From the NCBI GenBank assembly GCA_903813345.2, contig CAIIXF020000004.1:15633196-15697195 (forward strand): 64,000 nucleotides of DNA. The letters run 5' to 3'. The stretch's first letter is position 1; each line of letters opens with the position of its first letter. The notes under the pieces are model-generated. The model searched no databases. It saw nothing but the letters and a program-made list of their open reading frames with translations, and was not told the DNA's origin. This document shows positions 23,431 to 35,632 of the stretch, in pieces. The position numbers and the translations under genes are program-made. This DNA is from Owenia fusiformis. Taxonomy: Eukaryota; Annelida; Polychaeta; Sabellida; Oweniidae.

Positions 23431-24547
23431 TGAACAAGTATTCTTGAATTAAACCATACGAAATATTTGTATAATATCATACTTGTCAAATTACCATTTG
23501 GTTATATTATAATTAAAACCTTAGTATTCAATTCCTCATAGTACATTACATGTACTAGATGAGTATGTTTCAACTTTTAACATCTTTTAAAACTTTGTCG
23601 ATTGAAAAAATGTGCAATTAAATAGCTAGTTTAAGGATGACAATGTTATTCTGCTTTTATAATTTCAAATAGCCTAGTAGTCAAAATGTAGATGTAAAAT
23701 TTCTCTTCTATATATTTCCAGGCCAATGGGGTACTTGCTGACTGGACCCAATCAAGAGAGACATATTTCGAGGAATGCAGAGCAACAATGATTTATTTAT
23801 AATTGACCTAGGAAAATAGGATTATGTATCCACATAATATACAAATCTAGATACCCTGTGCTGATTATTGTTGCATCAGAATATTCTGGATACTGTTATA
23901 AGTTTTGGAAAAATGAAGCTGTAAATACAAATAGTATCGTTGACAACAAATATCCAGATGTATTGAGAAACAATTAATGTTGAGAGGGGACACTGAATAT
24001 GGAATATACATTTAAATTCAACTTAGCAAGAATTTGGTGAGTCTTTCATTGACCAAAAGCACTAATACTGTTCTTTGTTAAAAGTGTCAAGGCATAAACT
24101 GTAAAGTCTGGGCATAAGATAGTTAAAGGACCAGGTATAGTATGGCAAGTGATTTTAGACACATATTCTTATGAGTACTTTCTCGTTTTAGATATGACTT
24201 TTCTCATTAACACAATATGTTATTTTTCAAGAAAATTCTCAAGGATAATAAAAATATCAATTGAACAATTCAAAAATTTATGAATAGCAACCCCATGTCA
24301 ACATTTCTTTCAAAATATTGAAGCTATTTGCTCACAAAGAGGATCTTCTTTTTTATTTTTTTATTTTAATTGCATGAAAATATTATTCTAAACCTCTTCA
24401 TATGTAGAATGGTATTGAAAGTCTAGTTTTGAAGATTTTTGATGACCAGAATTATGCTGAAAACAATCGATAGAATGAGTTTTCCTAGTGGGAAATAAAC
24501 ATTGAATATGTGGTTTTTAACTTACTCACATTTCAATATCCATCCCC

Positions 24548-24935
24548 TTTTCAGAAGATATGGTGAACTTTTTGAACACATTTCTCTTAAACCAGTCATC
24601 AAAAAATTCTGAAAATATTACGCATCATCAATTTAATGGTCATATTTTGGATGGTAACATTATAATTTGAAAAATATGTATGTATATACTTTTCTCTATA
24701 TTGTTTTAGAAAACACATCAGACACTTCTTTTGTTCTTGGTATCATATGTTCGGAATGAAATGAAGTTAACAAAAACAGTTATATAAAATAAATCAATAT
24801 TTTTGCATTAAATTGTTGTCAATCAGTCAACATTACATAAAGGACTGTGTTTTTACAGAATGTTTTCAGTGAATGGTTTAAGAAAAAAACATTGTTGAAT
24901 TCATTTCACCATATCGATACCTATCCTTTAGAAAA
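24548..24935. mobile_element. Inverted-repeat element, family F1 copy b
   Basis: Direct-orientation relative of 4690-5405. It begins AGATATGGTGAACTTTTTGAA and ends TTCACCATATCGATACC, so the ends are themselves inverted (GATATGGTGAA / TTCACCATATC). It lacks the central palindrome present in copy a. No coding content. Confidence 0.65.
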
Positions 24936-25654
24936 TTTAATTTTGATAATTATTAGAAAATAAGCCTAACACTTTAAAAAAGTGAGAGGGTGGGGTGGTA
25001 ATCCATAATTTTTCAGAGTTGATTGGTATTTTTAATAACATGGGGACTTTACTTGACAGAAAACTTATTGTTTAATAAAAGAAAACATGGAAACTACTGT
25101 ATTTGTGGTCATAAAGTACTCACTCATGTTGAAAGATATGATTGTTTAAAATAACTTGCCCTACTGTACTTTGTTCTTATCAGCCATCAGCCGGCAGCAT
25201 GTCATGAATACCAATAGTTCTCTGTTTTTTTTTAAATTAACAAGTTACAATTTTCATGTTTTACTACCAAAGAATATGTAGCTAGCTGCATATACAAACT
25301 GACAAAGGACCAAACATGGTCCATGGATGTGCAGGAGCTAATACATTGTATTAAACACCTGTTATAACTTACTAGTATGTTAAATAAAAAATAAATTACA
25401 TTGACAATTTAATTTGGAATAATCTAGAGATTGAAATGAAATTTTGTAAACAGGCATGGAAAATAATGTTCAGTTTTAAAAAAAATAATCTACTGGTATT
25501 GCAATAGCATACTGATGGAATTTCCATTTCCTATTTACCCTTTTGTAATATATTTTTTTCTTAGTGGAGATGAAATGATAAGTAAAATTTAATCAGGAAT
25601 TGAGATAAAATATACCAAACCAAAATGCAAAAGTGTCTATAATACAGCACCCAG

Positions 25655-26310
25655 GTGCTCTCACTGAAAGGAAGCAGTGCATTCTCCATTATGATCTCCC
25701 CATGAGGAAGTGTAGAGGCATAGATTCCAAACCAGGAAGTATTTTTGTGTCTGTCAAAATCCATTTGCATCGTACACATCCCTACATCTTATCCAAATAT
25801 GTTATTAATTAATGAAACATAACAGTATAATCTTTGGATTTACAAAGTTGTATGGCGCTTCATAAGTGTAATACGTTGCTTTTGAAGCATTTTTCTATAG
25901 CCATTTTGTAGGAAAAAATGATGAAAAATGTATAAACATTTAATTTGAAGTGTGACGTGAATCGATTGCAAACTTCATATTTGGACATCTGATGTGATAT
26001 ACCATTCGTGTCATATTGTCAAATTATTTAATTTGCAATCAATTCAGGTCATAGTGCATTTTAGGTATTTTTGTGAAAATCAATAGAAATCAATGGCCTC
26101 CATTGGAATCTGATGGTATCCACATGTTAAGTCAATGGAGCACATCCAATGTCAAGTCAATACACCCTTACTGAACTTAATGACCTCTACCTCAGCCCAT
26201 GTGGGTCCAAATGCTTAAATATTTTCCAAAGTATTATGTGACATTGTATTCTTTATGTTACACCTAAAATGGTTCATTTTGTTCATGGGGAAATCATAAA
26301 GGAGAGTGCA
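25655..26310. repeat. Dispersed repeat R2, copy a (inverted relative to 42600-43260)
   Basis: CTTCCTGGTTTGGAATCTATGCCTC at about 43207 is mirrored here at about 25710, and the ATAGCCATTTTGTAGG, TTTGCAATCGATTCAGGTCATA-like and ATCTGATG/ATGGCCTCCATTGG blocks follow in matching order. Non-coding. Confidence 0.7.
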
Positions 26311-27099
26311 CTAGACCCTTTGATGGTATACCAGCCACAGGTCACAATGACCTAGGCAGTGATAAACTATAACAACATGTTATGTACAGTATATAGAAGT
26401 CCATGTACTCCATGATATTGACTAAGGGGCTCTAATAGACAACCCTTTCTGGTCGGTCAGTTATCTTCTCCCGGCCGGATATCCTCCTGGTATAGTAACA
26501 GTTCTTTGAAAAGGGATTGTGAATGACGGTAAATGCCAGAGAGGGTGGAGTTTGTCTAAAAACTTGACAGATAGAATGCATTCAGAATTCGATTTCATCT
26601 ATAGATGTCATGCCGTCCGGTCAAAACATACAAAGGTCAAACTGAGTTCAGAGTTTTAATGGCGGTAGGTTTGGAATCGTTTTTAACCACTTGATCATGT
26701 CTGTTTTCTCAACTTATATTTAATCGAATGAGTTATTTTATACAAGGGACATAAGAAGAGATATATATGCTCCGTCGAGGGTAGTAATCAATAAGGTATT
26801 TTACGTTTTTGCTTAGTAATTGCGACTTGAAACGGCGTTTTCAATCAAAAAGTTGAAAATCTGACAAACTTCTGTTCGCCACGACAGACGTGCGTGATTG
26901 TTTCAATATTAGCAGCGTAGATCAGGTATCTTAAGCTCAACGATTCTGTGAAATTTCAGGAATTATGATCATACATTTTGCGCGTTACAAGCAATTCAAT
27001 TTTCGAAATGAGAGATCTCAGAAATTTCTGACGAAGAAAATTTTTGTTGAACGTCAGCGGATTAATATATCGTGACGTCACGGATTTTAATGCTAACAA

Positions 27100-28046
27100 T
27101 GGACTTGAGGGGCCTTGCTGCCCGGCTGTAAAATTTTCTTAATTTTAATATATTTAGCCCTTAAGTTGACCAAAAATCCCCATTGGTCGTTAATATAAAT
27201 TGCTATGAAAATCTGCAATATCAGAGAAATTCATATTGGACTTTGTGGGGAAAGGACACTTTAGTAAAAGCATATTGATATCAGTTTATAATGGCAGTAA
27301 ATAAGGATTTTTGTATGTGACTTATGGCTAAATATATTAAGAACAAGAATTTTTTAGGAATGCGCCTGTTTGGTTTTTTAAAAGTAAATATATCAATTAT
27401 GAAAATCTACGATATCAGAAAATTCCATCGTGGACCTTTAGAGATAATGGCACATTATTAGTAAAGCCATGTTGACAGCAGTTTATTATGGCAGCCAATG
27501 GGAGTTTTCATGTTCAACTTAATGGCTATATATATTAAACATCAAAAATTTTAAAAATGTGCCAGTTTGGTTTTTTAAAAGTGAATATATTGGCTATAGC
27601 AATCTGCAATATCAGAAAATTCCATCGTGAACTTTTGGAGAAAATGGCACTTTATTAGTAAAGCCATGTTGATAGCTTTTATAATGGCAGCCAATGGGAG
27701 TTTTCGTGTGCAACTCAATGGTCAGGTATTAAAAATGATAATGAATTTTTAGAAATGTGCCTGTTTGGCTTTTTAAAAGTTAATATATTGGCTATAGAAA
27801 TCTGCAATATCAAAAAATTCGATATTGAAAATTTGGAAAAATGACACTTTAATAAGGCCATATTAAGAGTAGTTCATAATGGCCGTCAATGGGAATTTTC
27901 CAAAATGACACTTTGGTAAAGTCATATTGATAGTAGTTTATAATGGCGGTCAATGGGGATTTCCCAAAATTTAATCGTCAATATCTTTTGAAATAGATAA
28001 AATCCAACTTGTAACCCTTCTTATTTTGAAGACATTCATTGGTTAC
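27100..28046. repeat. Tandem units in right arm of the 15 kb foldback
   Basis: At least four diverged units contain TGCAATATCAGA-AAATTCCAT, TTTGGAGAAAATGGCACTTT and GGCAGCCAATGGGAGTTTTC. They are the reverse complement of 20640-21400. The last unit runs into a 5-bp target site ATACT at 28047, where the next element is inserted. Confidence 0.8.
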
Positions 28047-28690
28047 ATACTCACCCCGGGTGATCAATATCCTGTGTTCCGAATTTCGTTCCAGCAAGTC
28101 AGTGACCCGAGTTGTGTTTTTACTGAATCCCGATAAATATGGCGTCTCGACGAGCCAGGTGACGAAAATGTGTCAAACAAATCAGATAGCATAAGGTAAG
28201 AATGAATATAGAGTAATGCATTCGGTGCTGGAATATGTTTTCAACATGTTCCTAAACGATTATCCATATGTGTCGGCTATTAATGCAAATCGAAGCATAA
28301 AACCAACATGACCCAGTTCGAAAAGCTCGCAGAAAACGATATCAGCGAGTCGTTCTTTGCCTTCTGTAAGTAATGATGGATACTCTGAGCATTGTATAAC
28401 TGTAAAGTATACCTTATTAGTATGTCTCAACTTGTGCTATGTTTGAATCCAAGCTATTATCTTTCATAAGCGTCATAGAAGTCGTTGAAAGATATATTCC
28501 ATTCTACCGAATAGGAATAGTCATTGTCCCGAAGCTACAGAATAAGATTATATATATTTTGTATACTTTTGAGAATCCATTCATGAATACATCAAGCTAA
28601 TTTGGTGCTACCTTTCTTGTTATTATTTTACAAATTCAAGATCGAATCTCCCTGTATATTGATTTCCACATTGGCATTGAACTGCAAATA

Positions 28691-28740
28691 CAGGGTGTCC
28701 CAAAAAGTGTACCCACTTTATAGAAGGAATATAACTATTA
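28691..28740 (+). repeat. Single CAGGGTGTCCC transposon end
   Basis: ACAGGGTGTCCCAAAAAGTG matches the terminal sequence style of the CAGGGTG elements at 17165 and 59740. I found no partner end downstream, so it is a solo remnant. Confidence 0.5.
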
Positions 28741-29178
28741 AAAAAAATTGAACTTTTCACATGATTAGCGGTTTTACCAAGGGTGGAGTTTTTGCCAAGG
28801 GGGGGAGGGGCTTTTGACAGTTTTGATAGCACGATCGTATGTATAGTATCAGTATCTCAATGATAATACCTCAATTTGAGGTTTATTTGAGCCTAGCCTT
28901 CTACTATAAGAATGATCTGGCTGGCATCTGTTGTTTTGGCAAAAAAATCATGTGAAAAGTGCTCAGAATGGTGAAAAACTGCAAGTTTTTGAGAGAATTT
29001 CTGACCAGGGCCCCCCCCCCCTCCTATCTGCGGGCCTGATTTAATAAATTATGCATGGATCCTGCCATTACCTTAGCAATGCTATCGTGAAAGCCTGGTG
29101 TGACCGTCGCCTTTATGTGACATTTATGGCTTACTAAGTGAAGACTTTTTAGCCTGTTGTCAATATTATTATAATTTT

Positions 29179-30887
29179 GGCTTTGTATAAAAAACCTCCT
29201 ACCCACGTACCCTCGTACCCACGTTCGTGGGTCCTGACCCAGTCTTTAAAGAGTTAAATCTTTAACATTTTTTAAACATTATTCTATCTCAATGTATGCT
29301 TAATTATGGATGAATTTATGTACCCATATGCCTTTATTTCTAGATCGGACATGTCTCGTCATAAAATAAAGCAGGTGTAAAAGGGTAGGAAGTCCTATCA
29401 AATTATGGTCCTACTCTCCATTGATTTATATGGTGACCTAAATACAACTCTTTTCCTTATTATCTTATACACAATCAGGGCCAGTAAGGGCCTTTAAAAA
29501 GGGGGACCATAATCCCTGGGGGACCATCATTTCTTTCACACCGGCATTGCATAATGTTCATTTGAGCTATTTGAGTGTTGTTTTTGATATATCGAAGCGA
29601 TTTTTTGTTGATCGATCAGTCTTACAGTGTACAACCAATCTATTGCTTGGCGCAAATTCGACCAAGCGCATATATTTAGTATTTTTGTCAGTCATACTTT
29701 TAATAGTCCTATACCTTTAAATTTACCATAATGTATATAGAATTTTGTATAAATGAAGTGTAATTATATCTATGACAATCTAAATAACGTTACAAAGATC
29801 GATGCGCAGATCCACGTTTTATTGAGTTTGAATCTCACGCGTCATGCACGTGTAGTTATTAGCCGCCTAAACTTCCCGGAAGAAGTCTGAATATTCACAT
29901 TGAAAATTTGTTATACTCCTAGATTGCCTTTATATACGTTATATTAGACGATTATAATAGACGAATGCAACAAAATTAGGTAAATAACATGAATAATCTA
30001 ATAACGAAATATTTGAAAAGTAGAAGGATTCGCTATATTCGTTTTTAATCGCTTTTTGGCACAATTTAAGGATAATTGTGCGCACTAGTTCAGTGAATCA
30101 TTTAGATGGAATTAAAAGTTAGAGTTGCCAAACTTATGCAGGGGGGTGTAAGTTTGGTTTTGTAAACTTCGACATTATTCATGGCCGTTTGATCCATAAT
30201 AAGGTAATATGAAGAGTAGAGTTTTATTTTGACAATGATTTGATGTAAAACTGGTTTGAATGATAAAAGTTCAGCTTTGTAGTTTCTAGCTTTTTGCGCG
30301 TAAAACGTGAATACAATGGACAACAACGACACCAAATCTTTGACTAACATACGTTAATAACGTATAATATTCGTAAGAATGAATTCTAATAACATTTGAA
30401 ATAAACATCTAATAAAATGTGGTGAATTTAATTGGTTGGAAACTCTAAGAAATATATTTTTAAAAAGATGTCAACTTTTGGACAAGGGTAAACTTCCCGG
30501 GACATTTACAATCTGCATGAGGTAACAGGAGGCACGGATTGCACTGAACGAAGGCTAGGAGATTGCTAATCAGCACTGATGTGTTATACAGGTAAGACTG
30601 CCCGATCAACAAAAAACATTTCGACATATCAAAAACATAAATCAAATAGCTCAAAAATAATGAACATTTATGCAATTCCGGCTTTATTTTATTTTACTAG
30701 AGAGATGTCAGACCTATGAATAAAGGCATATGGATGCATAAATTCATCTATAATTCAGGATAAACTGAGATTGAATAATGTTTTAAACATTTAAAAATTT
30801 AACTCTTTAAAGACTGGGTCAGGACCCACGTACGTGGGTACGAGGGTACGTGGGTAGGAGGTTTTTTATACAAAGCCTATATTTTTA
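29179..30887. mobile_element. Nested inverted-repeat element with TACCCACG terminal words
   Basis: GGCTTTGTATAAAAAACCTC at 29180 is mirrored by the sequence ending at about 30886, and the arms match for about 200 bp. The arms hold TACCCACGTACCCTCGTACC and TTTAAAGAGTTAAAT blocks. The right arm has an extra TACG that makes an ACCCACGTACGTGGGT palindrome. No protein is encoded between the arms. Confidence 0.75.
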
Positions 30888-31866
30888 TGGGTAAATTGTA
30901 ATGCCTACTCTAACAGTGACAACGTTGAAATATATTACAATACCTGGCATATACCTGCTATATGATATGCTATATTTTTTGTCAATCCCTGGTTTTTGTG
31001 ACAATGTTAAAATATAGATATAAAAATGCCTGCTACAGTATGTGCAATGTGGATTGTGAAATGACCATTCTTTGAAGGTGTTGCAACATAGTCTCATAAT
31101 TTACACATGTTGTTTTGTACTCTCATCCTCTGATGTGTGTGGCCTCTTGACAATTTTCACATATTTTAACATGGGAAATCCTCAATTAATCAAATCCACT
31201 ACTCATTTATTAATTACTCAGACTAGAAAAAAATCAGTCAAGTTGGCAAAGTATCAATATTATCAAATGCATTCAATTCTTATTTTTGATAAATTAAGAT
31301 ATCACACGTGAGTATACACTGCTTCTGTTCATTATGATTCAATAGTCTATAAGCATTTATCCATGAAGTGCGTCGGAACACTGGCGATTCCTACTCGGTA
31401 CTATGGAATATATCTTATTATGCCTTCTAGGACGCTTATGCAAAGAAATGGTTTACATTCACTGGAAGCACGAGTTGGTACATACTTTGAACGTCTACCC
31501 AGCAATTATACCATGATAACAGTTTATCTCATTAACTAACAGAAGGTCAAAAACTGCTCGGTGACATACTTTCCAGCGAGCGTTGAAAATGAGGTCACGT
31601 TTACTTATGCTTCGATTAGCAGTAATGCCCAACGCATATGGATAAACAACTAAGAAAATGTTGCAAACATATTTAGGCACCGAATGCGCCACTCTATATT
31701 CAGTCTTACCTTATGCTGTCAGAGTTTTGAATAATTGTCGACATCAACATCGTCTGTTGTCAAATTAGCTGCCATATTTGTCGGGATTCAGTAAAACACA
31801 ACTCGAGTCACTGACTTGCTGGAACGAAATTCGGAACACAGGATATTGATCACCCGGGGTGATACT

Positions 31867-32116
31867 AGTAAGATTGACTTTAAGCTCTTGAACTGTTCTG
31901 CAGGGGGTATTTTGAAAATTGATGAATTAAAATGAGGCTCATGCAATGGAAACATGCAAAATTCTCGAAGCCTGTTATCATCCACTAGGGCCACTTTTTG
32001 ACACCACTTCGGTGGATTTCATAAATATATGCAATAATGATACTTTGGTCAAAAAATGGTGCCGTTTATATAGCAAGTGCAATTCAAATGTTTTATTGTC
32101 ATACTTGACTGCACTA
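31867..32116. repeat. Outer end of the right arm of the 15 kb foldback
   Basis: This is the continuation of 27100-28051 after the 28052-31861 insertion. It holds the CTGCAGGGGG block, ACTTCGGTGG, TGATACTTTGGTCAAAAAATGG and TATATAGCAAGTGCAATTCA, mirrored at 16978-17018 and 17799-17878, and ends GCACTA at 32116, only 47 bases before the kinase exon. Confidence 0.8.
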
Positions 32117-32163
32117 GCAACCTAAATGTGGAATTCATCGTATGAACCAAAATTATTTTACAG

Positions 32164-32299
32164 GGTTCATTGAAAGACAAACTTCGTCACGTAGGTGCAT
32201 TTTCTGAAGACCTGACAAGGAAATATGCAATGCAGATTCTACAAGGATTGGTTTACCTCCATGACGATGAGAGGAAAATCATACATAGAGATCTAAAAT
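32164..32299 (+). CDS. MAP3K2/3-like: MAP3K kinase domain, exon with HRDLK catalytic loop
   Basis: After a TTTTACAG acceptor, 45 codons plus one base lead to an AAAAT/GTGAGT donor. The product begins GSLKDKLRHVGAFSEDLTRK, the alpha-D and alpha-E region with the GS(I/V/L)KD motif of MEKK2/3, continues YAMQILQGLVYLHDDER and ends IIHRDLK. Asp of HRD is the catalytic base. The last single base joins the first two of the next exon to give Cys, so the catalytic loop reads HRDLKCANIL. Most animal MEKKs have Gly at that position; Cys occurs in some plant MEKKs and in other kinases. The open frame continues a further 70 codons into the intron, which is not coding. Confidence 0.95.
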
Positions 32300-32315
32300 G
32301 TGAGTGTAAACCCCC

Positions 32316-32720
32316 ATCACACCAAACTAGTTCTTATCCGTTCTTGCCAGTCCTTCGAAAACGTCGTAAAACGGGCTCAATCTGGTTGTGGTCGGGAAAT
32401 ATGTCTAAAATAATTAGCTACTTCGTTCATAATAGTCTTCAATACGTCCATTTCATTCGCAGTTCGTTCAGGTCGCACCACGTCGGTGTGCAACGTTGTA
32501 TAACGCGTCCCTTAGTCTAGAAGGTCATCATGACCTGATTACGAACGGTATGGTCGCCATCGAATTTTGAATCGATTCAAAATTCTAAAATCACCTTCCT
32601 TTCTGAGAACGTTCATGAAGTTCGTAAAAAGTCCTTAGAAAGTTGCAGTTACGTTCATTCCGTTCGCACACAGTTTAAAACCAGTTTTGAAGAACGCAGT
32701 GGCAACTTGTTTGGTGTGAT
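32316..32720. mobile_element. MITE 16 bases beyond the exon 3 splice donor
   Basis: ATCACACCAAACTAGTT at 32316 is mirrored by AACTTGTTTGGTGTGAT ending at 32720, with one mismatch. The interior is rich in ACGTTC/GTTCGT words, and a short palindrome, GAATTTTGAATCGATTCAAAATTC, spans about 32561-32584. No protein is encoded. The right flank (32725-32800) resembles the F1 family near 5196-5260. Confidence 0.75.
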
Positions 32721-35632
32721 ATTCATTCTCAAAAGTTGGTAGAAAAGAAACAAAACACAATTGCACTAAAAACAAGTTATGTCACAAAACAATAGAAAAA
32801 AAATATATATTATTCATTTTGACAAAGTTGTGGTAATGGTTACCAAGGTAACCATTGTCAACATTAGCAATGCTTATTGGAAGCCCTTTACTAATTGGAA
32901 CGAATTTTAATCAGGTTCTTTCGCAAGTAAACACAAGTAAACGTTGGTTTTCCTTAATGTATCAGGAGGCCTTTAAGGAATAAAATTATCGAGATTGTGT
33001 GATGAAATTTCCCGATTACCGACAACGATTAAGGGAATTCGATAAACATTGATGGACAAAACTAGACTGATATTGATAAACCTTCGATTTAATTTGAACC
33101 AAGATATTTCAGCAAACAAACTGGTAAATTATGGAACTTATTTTGTATCAAATCGGGCAATAGTACATTATCAATGTGAAAAGTCAAACCATATGATGCG
33201 ACCCTCGAAGTATATGATTCGAAACTCGTCATCATATGCGAAATTCGCATCATCATGCGAAACTCACATATATGCGATTTTCAATCTACCAATAACAAAA
33301 GTTGATTGTCTTTCACAACTTATTTTCATTATCAATCTCACTGGCTCTATCAAGTGTCACACAAAGAGTTACACTATCTCGAATCACTTTGCAAACATAC
33401 AAAGCAATGTTGAAATGTCACACGGATTGTGTTATAAGTAGCAGAGCATACTGAACATATTACACACGGAGATTTCGAACGAACATGTCAATTTTACACA
33501 CGCATTGTGTTCAAACATTGAGTCCAAGCACTGAGTTCGCGAAGGATCGTTCCCGCTTAAAATAGGATGTCACAAACAACGTGCAGTACCTCGCATAGGG
33601 CGCGAGCTTTGAAGTCACGTGGCATTTACATCGTGGTTTCTACAAGTGCGAGCTGTATAAGCATTTGCTCGACTTATCGGTCAAGACAAGTAACTTAGTC
33701 AACATTCGATATTCGTATGTTCATCAATATTTACTAAGAATGGTGCCACAATTGAAGTAAACCTCTGGTTAATTATTTTCAATAAACCTATCAGCAAACG
33801 TGTAAATGATAATTTTGATGTTCTGTTACATATTGGTGAAGCAATCTTTCGGATATGACCTAAATTTCTAATTTTCCACTGAGTCCCTGTATACCCCTAC
33901 TTCAAAAGATATATGTTATTCGTCATTTTTTATTATGAACCAACCATAAATGTATTTTTTCTTGTTTACATATAGAATGAACTTTCGGTTTTCAAATATT
34001 GCAAGACGGTACTGGATTTATTTGTTCAGGATATCGAGCAAACAAATGCGTGTCAATTTACACTGTAATATCCTACATACTTATATTTCAAGGGTAGTTT
34101 TGAAGAATAATCAAGAAAATCCATGTTTTCAAATGGATTCATCCTTATCAAAGAACGTGAATGAGGATATGCCGTTTGAAAAACTCACAACATGTTTCAA
34201 GTTCTTACAATTCTCGGTTAAAAAAAATAATTTGAAAGTTGTGATTTGGAATGTAATATCAATGAAATTTGTTGATATTTGTGAATTTTTTCTTTCGAAA
34301 TGCACATTGCTGGATAACAGAACCTTGCCATGTTCGAGATGCACGAAAAGTGTTTTGTTGATACTTGACGTCGCACGGATATTTGGATGTGATTGACGTG
34401 TTCGTTAATCTCCTAGCACTGTAATTTCCAACTTAATTTTTGGAAGCCAAATGTGATAGTCACGAATTGATATTTAAGTCACACGTTGATGCATACATCA
34501 TGTGTGTACATTAACTGTCGAATACATGCCAACTTACATTTATATAAATATCCACAATTAACTCAAATCATCAATTCTCGAAACGGTTTATTATTTAACC
34601 TGGTGAATTTAATGTTTCATTTTGATTCATAATTATGGTATCGGATTTGAGTATGATATAAGTCGAGGCTTAAACAAAGCAATAAAATTACGTGAAACCT
34701 TTTGTGAAAATTCGGACGATTTTTCAAGAATCCTCCTTCAAAGTGATACCAAAGTGCTCCCCGGGAGTGGAAATTTCGTCTCGTGTAATCAAAATAATAG
34801 AGCGGGTGGTTTGAATTTTTGTTTGAGTTTATAGTTTACATCTATAAATTGAAAAACATATCGCCTAATTGAGAGGTACATGCATATTTTGGCGATCTAT
34901 CATTATAAAGGGCTAAATATTGTGCAAAAACAGGAGTTGACACGCTTACATTTGGAAATGAAATTTACTACATAATCGTCGACTCATGTTTAAAAGTCAT
35001 GAAAACAAGGTTGAACACAAAACATTGACCCAGTTACTGTCTATTCAGCATGGGTTCACCAAGGGAAATATTATTAATGACTTAAATCGTTTACAGTTAA
35101 GTTGTATTCCAAGAAACTTATCAATTTAGAAATGCAAATTGTTCAATTTTGTTTTTCAATTATAAAAAATGGCACCTGTAGAGAACAACGTTTTCAAATT
35201 TTTTTAAAACGGAGATATTTACTTATGCAACATTCATTGGCATGTGTCATGGAATAAATAGGAAGAATATGCATTTGATTCTATATCTTGTTCCTGAAGG
35301 AGTTTGTTAAGGAGCGGTATATCTTAACGTACTTTTATCATTCCGAACTCAAACAAATCGAATTCTTATTTCGAGAACGCTTTGTTGAGAATTGATTCGG
35401 GATGTACTCAAAATTAGTGCGTTAAAATGTGTATTATCATCTAAATAACCACCTCACAAATTATTTTGGAAATCAAAGAAGTACGTTTTTTGAGATTTTT
35501 ATTTACGAACGTTGACTTACTTACTTGGCTTGACTGTTATGTACTCTTCGATATAACTCTTAAAACAATGCTTTCACAAATACACATGTACATAATGTAA
35601 TTTTGTTAACATGCAGTGTGCGACCTCGAACG
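32721..35632. other. Intron sequence without a recognisable gene
   Basis: Includes a short imperfect 20-21 bp tandem repeat of ATATG-TGCGAAACTC-like words at about 33188-33285, and a direct-repeat echo (CACACGGATTGTGTTATAA at 33421 and CATACGGACTGTGTATAA at 35650). Frames of 130 residues (33049-33441) and 148 residues (33950-34396) have no domain features, and their composition matches the AT-rich background. Confidence 0.5.

Larger units (their letters stand above)
28052..31861. mobile_element. 3.8 kb element with CACCCCGGGTG ends and 400-bp inverted repeats
   Basis: The outer sequence CACCCCGGGTGATCAATATC (28052) is mirrored at the right end, finishing at 31861. The mirror continues, with divergence, for roughly 400 bp on each side (28052-28500 against 31420-31861). 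ATACT precedes and follows the element: a 5-bp target duplication. The sister foldback arm near 20625 has the uninterrupted sequence around a single ATACT. No transposase frame exists inside. A second inverted pair is nested within it (29179-29385 with 30678-30887). Confidence 0.9.
16978..32116. mobile_element. About 15 kb foldback-like composite with multi-kb inverted arms
   Basis: The left end TAGTGCAGTCA at 16978 is mirrored by the right end TGACTGCACTA at 32116. Both are flanked by GCA, a possible 3-bp target duplication. The arms, about 16978-21410 and 27100-32116 once nested insertions are removed, match in reverse complement. Shared landmarks are the AATTGCACTTGCTATATA block, CCATTTTTTGACCAAAGTATCAT, GAAGTGGTGT-AAAAAGT, the CCCCCTGCAG block and tandem units ending near GGGCAGCAAGGCCCC (21385) and GGGGCCTTGCTGCCC (27110). 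The core, 21411-27100, encodes nothing I recognise. A third, partial copy of the end ends at 54760. Superfamily unknown; the architecture resembles foldback elements. Confidence 0.7.
8144..32163 (+). other. Kinase intron 2 (about 24 kb, filled with mobile elements)
   Basis: A GT-AG intron joining the phase-0 codon end at 8143 to the exon at 32164. It holds LINE fragments, mariner-like elements, tandem arrays and a 15 kb foldback-like element, listed separately. Stretches inside it where I see neither gene nor repeat are 8620-9535, 10620-11140, 11605-11850, 13095-14325, 18825-20320, 21415-22670, 23435-24545, 24940-25555, 26315-27095, 28505-29170, 29390-30675 and 30890-31415. Confidence 0.85.

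Noticed and set aside
16978-32116. Polinton/Maverick interpretation of the 15 kb element
   Set aside because: Size and long inverted repeats fit, but no polymerase B, integrase, ATPase or capsid-type frame is present, and the flanking duplication is not the expected 6 bp.
16978-32116. CACTA (EnSpm) transposon, because of CACTA/TAGTG tips
   Set aside because: The tips are in the opposite orientation (TAGTG at the left, CACTA at the right), and no CACTA transposase is present.
32300-32520. Extension of kinase exon 3 to the stop near 32520
   Set aside because: A GTGAGT donor at 32300 and exact phase continuity with 51107 show that the remaining frame is intronic MITE sequence.
33950-34396. 148-residue frame as a novel gene
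   Set aside because: No domain, no splice or start context, composition like the AT-rich background; left as a chance frame.
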